From an uncultured Ruminiclostridium sp. (GTDB lineage: Bacteria; Bacillota; Clostridia; Oscillospirales; Ruminococcaceae): a stretch of DNA of 10,990 nt. Location of the stretch: NCBI GenBank assembly GCA_910585505.1, contig CAJUFF010000096.1:1-10990 (forward strand). Direction: 5' to 3'. The position numbers and the translations under genes were made by a program. Below, in pieces: positions 6,076-10,990 of this stretch; position 1 is the first letter of the stretch; every line of letters starts with the position of its first letter. The notes under the pieces are model-generated. The model did not search any database. It saw only the letters and a list, made by a program, of their open reading frames with translations, and had not been told where the DNA came from.

Positions 6076-6417
6076 ATGCTTTTCAGATTATTGGTTGAGA
6101 CTCCATCCGCCGCCGACGCGGGAGGAAATACTGTGGTGACTTTACTCACCACCCTGCTTCCCATAGTTCTTATGGTGGTAATTTTTTATTTTCTGCTTAT
6201 TCGTCCCGAAAAAAAGCGTTCCAAGAAAATGAAGGATATGCTGGACAATCTTCAGGTAGCAGACGAGGTTGTTACCACAGGGGGAATTATAGGGCGTGTG
6301 CTTTCCGTTAAGGAGGATACAGTGCTTATCGAGACGGGAAGCGACAGAACAAGGCTTCGTGTGCTCAGGTCTTCCATTGCGGAAAACAGGACGGTACATG
6401 ACGAGGTGCAGGCTTAA
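6076..6417 (+). CDS. yajC: Preprotein translocase accessory subunit YajC
   Basis: The product has 113 residues, the usual YajC length. A single membrane helix at about 21-41 is followed by the family signature LLIRPEKKRSKKMKDML, then a small cytosolic domain with VADEVVTTGGIIGRVLSV and ETGSDRTRLRVLRSSI. YajC associates with SecDF and the SecYEG channel at the membrane. The AAAGGA ribosome binding site ends eight bases before the ATG. secD, secF, tgt and queA, its frequent neighbours, are absent here, and yajC appears monocistronic, with its own promoter and a terminator after it. Confidence 0.93.
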   Translation: MLFRLLVETPSAADAGGNTVVTLLTTLLPIVLMVVIFYFLLIRPEKKRSKKMKDMLDNLQVADEVVTTGGIIGRVLSVKEDTVLIETGSDRTRLRVLRSSIAENRTVHDEVQA

Positions 6418-6485
6418 CGGACGGTTTCTTTGCTCGTTTACTGCCGAAAAAGTATAAATATATAAATTTCGGAAGAAAAAGAATC

Positions 6486-6516
6486 TTGCAGAAAAACCAC
6501 AATGATTTTTCTGCAA
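6486..6516. repeat. Hairpin downstream of yajC
   Basis: Perfect 11-base arms, ttgcagaaaaa (6486-6496) and tttttctgcaa (6506-6516), enclose a nine-base loop. No T-run follows, so it may stabilise the 3' end of the yajC transcript rather than end transcription; the next hairpin is the better terminator. Confidence 0.5.
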
Positions 6517-6533
6517 ATAGCAATCACATTTTA

Positions 6534-6572
6534 AAATTGGGCAAAGTGATGCTCTGCCCGATTTTTATTTTT
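6534..6572 (+). terminator. Rho-independent terminator of yajC
   Basis: A ten-base stem, aaattgggca (6534-6543) with tgcccgattt (6555-6564, one G-T pair), has an 11-base loop and leads straight into ttttattttt. It lies about 120 bases after the yajC stop. Confidence 0.75.
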
Positions 6573-6823
6573 GGGTCTATGTCCAAAAACAAACTGACCC
6601 GGATTTGTTTAAAAAATTAAAAAATAATTAAAAATAAGCAGTTTTTGAGTATAACAAATAAACCGACAATTTTTTATAACTTTTCTCAAAAAACTATGGG
6701 TGAATTTAGATTATCTCTTTAGAAGTTCTTATATGTCGGTATAACCCGTATTTTCGTGCTTTCCCTGCATTTAAATATGGGGAGAAGTTCACATGTATTG
6801 CGGAAAATAGAGGAGTGTTGGAA
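6573..6823. other. AT-rich non-coding stretch before the FMN-binding gene
   Basis: No gene is seen in these 251 bases. They are strongly A/T-rich around 6608-6690. A weak promoter, TTTAGA (6718-6723) and TATAAC (6740-6745) with 16-base spacing, could drive the FMN-binding gene through a leader of about 75 bases. Base make-up differs from the flanking genes, in keeping with an inserted patch. Confidence 0.4.
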
Positions 6824-7225
6824 ATGAAACAGTCTATTAAAAAGGCGGCTGCGGCTATCATTACTTTTGCTATCTTAATAGGGGGGATTGCGCTTGCGAT
6901 CTATTTGAAACAAGTAGCCGATTATAAGCGCTCTGTGAGTGAAACCTCTATTGAGGAAATCTGCCTTTCGGACATTTCGAATGGGGTATACATTGGTGAA
7001 TGCGATGTTAATTTTATTTATGCAAAAGTAGAGGTCACAATACAAAATGGAGAAATTACGGGTATTCGCATTTTAGAGCATAAAAACGAGCGAGGTCAAG
7101 CTGCGGAAGCAGTTGTTGATAGAATAGTTGCGGAACAGCGGATAGATGTTGATGCCGTATCAGGCGCAACAAATTCCAGCGCTGTGTTAAAAAAAGCAGT
7201 TGAAAATGCCCTGAATAATGATTAG
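6824..7225 (+). CDS. Membrane-anchored FMN-binding domain protein (RnfG/NqrC-like domain)
   Basis: The product has 133 residues. A single hydrophobic anchor lies at about 8-29, with the rest outside the membrane. The FMN-binding domain spans about 52-130: SNGVYIGECD, VEVTIQNGEITGIRIL, and DAVSGATNSS with Thr116, the residue to which flavin transferase ApbE would attach FMN by a phosphodiester bond in this family (inferred). This is the shape of small stand-alone FMN_bind proteins that pass electrons outside the membrane; it is shorter than RnfG (about 180-200 residues). The start is the ATG at 6824, with AGGAG (6811-6815) eight bases before it; the GTG at 6815 overlaps that site. No apbE is in the window. 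Codon choice is more A/T-rich than in neighbouring genes. It is followed by a Cys-rich KTR remnant. Confidence 0.85.
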   Translation: MKQSIKKAAAAIITFAILIGGIALAIYLKQVADYKRSVSETSIEEICLSDISNGVYIGECDVNFIYAKVEVTIQNGEITGIRILEHKNERGQAAEAVVDRIVAEQRIDVDAVSGATNSSAVLKKAVENALNND

Positions 7226-7251
7226 GTGAAAGGCAAAAATGGTGAATATGA

Positions 7252-7440
7252 ATGGAATAGATATTGTGTCCTATATGTGGGAATAAGACCCGTGACAGAA
7301 TAAGAGAAGATACTATTTTAAGGAATTACCCCCTTTACTGCCCAAAATGTAAAAAGGAAACTATATTGTGTTTGTGTTCAACCAACTTTAATTGCAATTT
7401 ATGCAACTTTCGGTTGCGGGGTAGAAATATTTTCATATAA
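7252..7440 (+). pseudogene. Decayed Cys-rich KTR domain gene
   Basis: Reading from the ATG at 7252 gives ME, a TAG stop at 7258-7260, and then in the same frame ILCPICGNKTRDRIREDT and ILRNYPLYCPKCKKET. The family (Cys_rich_KTR) typically begins MEWILCP, so the TAG is read as a TGG (Trp) codon turned into a stop. After KKET the sequence departs from the family ending, and the run near 7381-7406 looks shifted by about one base before reading QLNCNLC-like residues; the frame closes at 7438-7440. The four cysteines of the two CxxC pairs (CPIC, CPKC) are intact. Such genes sit mostly on Firmicutes conjugative elements or next to resistance genes; function is unknown. A start downstream of the TAG (TTG at 7264) is possible but lacks a good ribosome binding site. 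Confidence 0.7.
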
Positions 7441-7457
7441 TGTTCGATTTTCGGTCA

Positions 7458-7485
7458 TTGACTTTTCATATTTTTACCGTACAAT
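7458..7485 (+). promoter_or_regulatory. Sigma-A-type promoter for the methyltransferase gene
   Basis: TTGACT (7458-7463) and TACAAT (7480-7485) are 16 bases apart. The predicted start near 7492 gives a leader of about 37 bases to the ATG at 7529, so the methyltransferase is expressed independently of the genes upstream. Confidence 0.65.
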
Positions 7486-7528
7486 AATTGCCCATTAAAA
7501 ACAGTTTGTGAAGGGAGCTATTAAAGAT

Positions 7529-8404
7529 ATGGCAAATAATGTATGGTCAAGGTACATACAAGGGGCGAAAACGCTTTATTATTCCCGTAAGCTGAGGTTT
7601 GACGATTTGTTTAGGGACAGATGGAAAAAGATTTTTAATCTGAACGACAAAGAAAATCTAAAAATTCTCGAAATAGGGTGCGGACCAGGAGCATTGGCGG
7701 GAGCGCTTCACCGCTGGTATCCAAACGCGGAAATAACCGCCGTAGACCGTGACGAAAAATTGATAAGTTTTGCCATTGATCATGAAAAGGGGATTGATTT
7801 TATGGTGGGAGACGCGTTGTCACTGCCCTTCGCGGAGGGAACCTTTGACGCGGTTATTTCCAATACGGTATGTGAGCATATAGAGCCAAAAGGTTTTTAC
7901 GGGGAACAGTTCAGGGTGCTGAAAAAAGGCGGGGTTTGTCTTGTGCTGTCTTCGAGAAAAGGAATAAACGATACAAAATATAAGGATTTCACCGAATATG
8001 AGAAGAAATTCTGGGAAAAGGCGGAAAAATACGACGATTCCATTGAAAGATATGACGTGGGTAAATATTATGCAAAGGAGTCGGAAATGCCCGTTATTAT
8101 GGAAAGGTACGGCTTCGTTAATGTAAGTACGGATTTTTTAACTATTGCTTTGACCCCCGATGATCCTAAATTTTCTTCGGAGCTTGCGCATGACATAATA
8201 AATTCGGACAGGTATTCGGATATTGAAAGGCTGGATTCGGTGCTTTACTCTTTTCCGGATCATTTTACCGAAGAAGAAACAGAAATAATGAAGCGTATCG
8301 CAAACGAAAGGTATGATGAAAGGATAGAAAAGTTTGAAAAAGGGGAAAGGGTGTGGGACACCAATGTGTCGGTGATTATGGCGCTGAGAGGGGAGAAGCC
8401 CTAA
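7529..8404 (+). CDS. Class I SAM-dependent methyltransferase
   Basis: The product has 291 residues. A Rossmann-like methyltransferase domain spans about 40-150: motif I ILEIGCGPGALAGAL (46-60) binds S-adenosylmethionine, the acidic end of strand 2 is AVDRD, the adenine region is VGDALSLPF, and motif IV is FDAVISNTVCEHI. The C-terminal half (about 150-291) is charged, is not recognised and probably selects the substrate, which could be a small molecule or lipid. The ATG at 7529 is preferred because AAGGGAG lies upstream; the in-frame GTG at 7508 would place that site inside the gene and has none of its own. It is a single-gene unit with its own promoter and a strong terminator. The convergent ABC exporter genes give no clue to its substrate. 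Confidence 0.85.
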   Translation: MANNVWSRYIQGAKTLYYSRKLRFDDLFRDRWKKIFNLNDKENLKILEIGCGPGALAGALHRWYPNAEITAVDRDEKLISFAIDHEKGIDFMVGDALSLPFAEGTFDAVISNTVCEHIEPKGFYGEQFRVLKKGGVCLVLSSRKGINDTKYKDFTEYEKKFWEKAEKYDDSIERYDVGKYYAKESEMPVIMERYGFVNVSTDFLTIALTPDDPKFSSELAHDIINSDRYSDIERLDSVLYSFPDHFTEEETEIMKRIANERYDERIEKFEKGERVWDTNVSVIMALRGEKP

Positions 8405-8422
8405 TTAGTCCTTATAAAGTAT

Positions 8423-8464
8423 TAGGCTGTAAAAAGATTTAATTCTTTTTACAGCCTATTTTTT
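8423..8464 (+). terminator. Rho-independent terminator of the methyltransferase gene
   Basis: A perfect 14-base stem, taggctgtaaaaag (8423-8436) with its complement (8445-8458), has an eight-base loop and runs into six T. It lies between two convergent genes and may also slow transcription from the minus-strand permease gene. Confidence 0.9.
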
Positions 8465-8476
8465 AATGTTATAAAA

Positions 8477-9421
8477 TCAAAGATTGATTTCCTCTCCCCC
8501 TCTGTTATCCACCCTTTTGGCTGAGATAACAAATACCGTAATAAAATAACAAAGTATCATAATAAGAAGACTTACCCCGATACTGCCCCAGATATTAACC
8601 ATATCCGCTTCGCCCGAAGCCATAATATTGCTTATATCGGACTCTCCCGACATCAGAATATTCTGCGCTTCGTTCTTAAGGGCAAAAGGATGGAATTTAT
8701 CCGCTCCGAAGGAAGTAAACAAAAGGGAAAGAATAGCGCCTCCACCGTAAATAATTATAGTGGCTATTCCAGCTCTCGCGGTACATAATCCCAGTGTGAA
8801 ATATAAGGTTATCATAAACGCATCATAAACCGCCGCAATAAGGGCAATAAGTAAAAGATTCAAAATATTAAGGTCAAACGTAGAAGAGAAAACAAGCTTG
8901 GTTACCAGCCCCGCCGATATTATTCCCAAAAAAGAGAAAAGAGCCGCTGCCGCCGGATATACCAAAAATTTCGGGAGCACGTACAGCTTGGTCGAAAGCC
9001 CCGCGTTCTGAGGGATTATAATCGAGCGCTTTTTAAGTTCTCCTCCCGCGCTCGACATCGTAATTATCATAAATACAAGCAAAAATGTTGAGGTAGTGTC
9101 GCCGAATGCGCTTAAAATACCCAAAGGCGCGAGATTTTCGTCACCGAAGACAGACATAAAGTCGCCGGGATCCATACTTACCATATTTTCCGCCTTAAAT
9201 TCTCTGTCCGACGCCGTTTCAAGAGAAATACTTACGGACACTCCGTTTTCAGGATCAGACGCGTTAAGGTTATCCAAACTGTTTATCATCATTCCCGAAA
9301 ACTTCATCAAAATAGGGGAAGCTATGGCCAGAGCGATGGCCGCTATAATTATTCCACCCATTTTAAAAGAACGGGTAAAAAACATCAGTTCTTTTTTTAT
9401 TCCCGTTTTAAGCATTGTCAT
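8477..9421 (-). CDS. ABC-2 type transporter permease
   Basis: The product has 314 residues and about six membrane helices: roughly 22-41, 104-123, 152-175, 187-210, 213-238 and 283-303. A large loop outside the membrane (about 42-100) follows the first helix, as is common in ABC-2 exporters. A second hydrophilic loop (about 245-280) contains a small tandem repeat, MSGESDISNI then MASGEADMVNI. The permease pairs with the ATPase encoded just upstream; its start at 9421 overlaps the ATPase stop by 14 bases, so translation is probably coupled. GGTGG lies before the start, and the ATG two codons later (9415) is an alternative. The substrate is not apparent. Confidence 0.85.
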   Translation of the reverse strand: MTMLKTGIKKELMFFTRSFKMGGIIIAAIALAIASPILMKFSGMMINSLDNLNASDPENGVSVSISLETASDREFKAENMVSMDPGDFMSVFGDENLAPLGILSAFGDTTSTFLLVFMIITMSSAGGELKKRSIIIPQNAGLSTKLYVLPKFLVYPAAAALFSFLGIISAGLVTKLVFSSTFDLNILNLLLIALIAAVYDAFMITLYFTLGLCTARAGIATIIIYGGGAILSLLFTSFGADKFHPFALKNEAQNILMSGESDISNIMASGEADMVNIWGSIGVSLLIMILCYFITVFVISAKRVDNRGGEEINL

Positions 9422-10325
9422 TCACCACCTTCAGATAAATCTGCTCCAACCCCTCGGATACCGTTTTAAACTCTTTAGGTACGAGAGAATTTCTGTTAAA
9501 GCATTCAATAAGCCGTTTTGTTACCTCCTCGGTTTCAAACGTCCTTATGACAAAGGTTTCCGTTCTTTCGTAATAGTCCACTTTTTCCACCTGCGGAAGC
9601 TCCTGAAGGGATTTTATGGCATTTACGCCGTACTCGCCGATTTCGTAAAGCTTTATTTCTATCTCGTTGCGTGAATATCGATTAAGGATATCAGAGATTT
9701 TTCCCTCTACCGCCATTCTTCCGTTTTTAATTATTCCCACACTTCCCGCCGCTTTTTCCACATCGGATAAAATATGAGTACATAAAATGATGGTACAGCC
9801 GGTATCCGACAAAACACGGATAACGTTCATTATGTCCGCACGTCCCTCCGGATCAAGGGCGGAGGTAGGTTCGTCAAGCACCAATATCTGAGGATGGTCG
9901 AAAATAATGGAAGCGATACCCAGCCTTTGGTTCATTCCTCTTGAATAGCCCTTAATACGACGCTTGGCACCCTCCCTCATTCCCGTTATTTCCAATACCT
10001 CATCTATACGCTTGTTTATATCGTCCTTATAATTACAACAGGCGGCAATATATTTAAGATATTCGTATCCGTTCATATATCCGAACAGCGAAGGCGTTTC
10101 GGGAAGATATCCTATTTTTATATTTTCATCGTCTTTTCCGCTGCCTAAAATCACTTCTCCGCCGTCCTTCGGGATAACGTTGCAAAGTATGTTCATTGTG
10201 GTGGTTTTACCGCAGCCGTTTTTGCCCAAAAAGCCGTAAACTTCTCCGTCGGGGATATTCATATATAGGCCGTCCAGAACGCGGAAGCTGCCGTAGCTTT
10301 TCCGGAGATTGCTTATTGTGACCAT
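9408..10325 (-). CDS. ABC transporter ATP-binding protein
   Basis: The product has 305 residues. The nucleotide-binding domain fills about 1-215: Walker A GKNGCGKTT (34-42), the Q-loop in GYLPETPSLFGYMNGYEYL, the signature YSRGMNQRLGIA (the usual LSGGQ is SRGMN, as in many ABC-2 exporters), Walker B ILVLDEPTSALDPEG and the switch His in CTHILSD. The remaining 90 or so residues form an accessory domain typical of exporter ATPases of the CcmA/YhaQ/BcrA type. It powers the permease encoded after it. The start at 10325 has AAAGGGA upstream. A promoter lies about 50 bases before it. No two-component or GntR regulator is adjacent. Substrate unknown. Confidence 0.93.
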   Translation of the reverse strand: MVTISNLRKSYGSFRVLDGLYMNIPDGEVYGFLGKNGCGKTTTMNILCNVIPKDGGEVILGSGKDDENIKIGYLPETPSLFGYMNGYEYLKYIAACCNYKDDINKRIDEVLEITGMREGAKRRIKGYSRGMNQRLGIASIIFDHPQILVLDEPTSALDPEGRADIMNVIRVLSDTGCTIILCTHILSDVEKAAGSVGIIKNGRMAVEGKISDILNRYSRNEIEIKLYEIGEYGVNAIKSLQELPQVEKVDYYERTETFVIRTFETEEVTKRLIECFNRNSLVPKEFKTVSEGLEQIYLKVVNDNA

Positions 10326-10380
10326 TTTCTCTTTTCCCTTTCAAAATTGGTTTTAACGAATTAAACTGTTTACAGAAATT

Positions 10381-10409
10381 ATTTTACCACATCGAAAAAG
10401 CAATGTCAA
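10381..10409 (-). promoter_or_regulatory. Sigma-A-type promoter for the ABC exporter operon
   Basis: On the minus strand a perfect TTGACA (10409-10404) and TAAAAT (10386-10381) are separated by 17 bases. Transcription would start near 10374, about 49 bases before the ATPase ATG. Confidence 0.8.
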
Positions 10410-10497
10410 TAGAATTTACAAAAAATGTTTAATTTTATAGTCAAAAAATTACTTATCCCGCATATTATTTAAGGACAATCTTTTTAAGGAGTAAAAA

Positions 10498-10863
10498 ATG
10501 AAAAACTTAAAGCAGCATATTTACAGACCCTTCGGAATATCGGTAATAATCGGAATGGCGTGCTCTTTAACGGCTATTGTATTATGCTCCGCCGCGTTAT
10601 ACGTTCTTCAGCTTCCCGTTGAGATAAGCGGCATATTCGCGGCGTTTTCACTTACGGCAGGATGCTTCGCTTCAGGCTTCGTTCTGGGAAAACAAAAGCG
10701 TAAACATGGTTTAAAGCAGGGCTTATTATGCGGCGCGGCTCTTTTCCTTATCTGCCTGTTGGGAGGACTTATATTCGGTTCTATAACAATAGGAGGATTT
10801 TTCGGGAGACTGATTTTATGTCTGTGCGCAGGCATGGCAGGAGGAGTAGTTGGGGTAAATTAA
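10498..10863 (+). CDS. TIGR04086-type small membrane protein
   Basis: The product has 121 residues and four membrane helices (about 13-36, 43-66, 73-97 and 100-119). A short basic loop follows GFVLGKQKRKHGLKQGLLCG, and the protein ends in GGVVGVN. The Gly-rich second pair of helices, the GFxxGxxxxxxGxxxG pattern and the terminal GGxxGVN fit the TIGR04086 (YrzE-like) family of Firmicutes, whose function is unknown; in many genomes it lies near yajC and sec genes, and here yajC is about 4 kb away. AAGGAG lies six bases before the ATG. A weak promoter candidate is TTTACA (10415-10420) with TATAGT (10436-10441), spaced only 15 bases. Confidence 0.75.
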   Translation: MKNLKQHIYRPFGISVIIGMACSLTAIVLCSAALYVLQLPVEISGIFAAFSLTAGCFASGFVLGKQKRKHGLKQGLLCGAALFLICLLGGLIFGSITIGGFFGRLILCLCAGMAGGVVGVN

Positions 10864-10900
10864 ATTTACTAAAAATATTAAAAAGTAATCTTATACTAAT

Positions 10901-10950
10901 ACTGTTAACCAATTAAAAATTGGAAAAATGGTTTATAATTGGTTAACAGT
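10901..10950. repeat. Intergenic palindrome, copy C (distant)
   Basis: Perfect 15-base arms, actgttaaccaatta (10901-10915) and its complement (10936-10950), enclose a 20-base loop. A competing smaller hairpin, ccaatt (10909-10914) with aattgg (10918-10923), overlaps the left arm, so two folds exclude each other. No T-run follows. It begins 38 bases after the TIGR04086-type stop. The sequence ttatactaat just before and within its left edge also precedes copy B and, with one change, copy A; the rest of the arms differ. Confidence 0.6.
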
Positions 10951-10990
10951 GTTTCGGGTGTAATAACCATTTTGACTATGATTTTATCCT

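Noticed and set aside
6640..6695. Inverted pair agtttttgag / ctcaaaaaact in the AT-rich gap
   Set aside because: The arms are A/T-rich with an uneven A-run and a 35-base loop, so chance pairing is likely in such sequence.
9096..9674. Plus-strand 192-residue frame across the ABC genes
   Set aside because: It is antisense to both ABC genes, whose motifs are unmistakable on the minus strand.

Overview
The window reads as chromosomal DNA of a low-to-moderate GC Gram-positive anaerobe, most likely a member of the Clostridia (Oscillospirales-like). This rests on AGGAGG-type ribosome binding sites, a MecA-like adaptor, a TIGR04086-type membrane protein, Rnf-family membrane subunits and a Cys-rich KTR gene remnant, a family common on Firmicutes mobile elements. 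The genus cannot be told from the sequence alone.

Layout. (1) 178-4251, minus strand: a four-gene operon encoding, in transcription order, RnfD-like, RnfE-like and RnfA-like membrane proteins and a membrane-anchored putative glycoside-hydrolase-like (DUF4015-type) protein. It has no rnfC, rnfG or rnfB. Three of the four cysteines expected to hold the intramembrane iron-sulfur centre are replaced, and the usual SGAT flavin-attachment motif of RnfD is not visible. This is the most interesting part of the window: a Rnf-derived membrane core that looks stripped of its redox parts and is joined to an extracytoplasmic protein. (2) 4252-4619: a 368-base non-coding divergent region with two hairpin-forming palindromes. 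(3) 4620-5207, plus: a MecA-like adaptor, tail-to-tail with ribulose-phosphate 3-epimerase (rpe, minus, probable TTG start at 5858). (4) 6076-6417, plus: yajC, divergent from rpe; both have good sigma-A-type promoters. (5) 6418-7528: an AT-rich stretch holding the yajC terminator, a lone membrane-anchored FMN-binding (RnfG-like) domain protein and a decayed Cys-rich KTR gene; it looks like an inserted patch. (6) 7529-8404, plus: a class I SAM-dependent methyltransferase with its own promoter and a strong terminator. (7) 8477-10325, minus: an ABC-2 exporter, ATPase then permease, overlapping by 14 bases, behind a consensus-like promoter. (8) 10498-10863, plus: a small four-helix TIGR04086-type membrane protein.

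Intergenic palindromes at 53-101 and 4541-4590 are diverged copies of one family, with paired changes in their two arms. A partial copy lies at 11-30, and a third, less similar palindrome closes the window at 10901-10950. No tRNA, rRNA, CRISPR array, transposase or intact mobile element was recognised.
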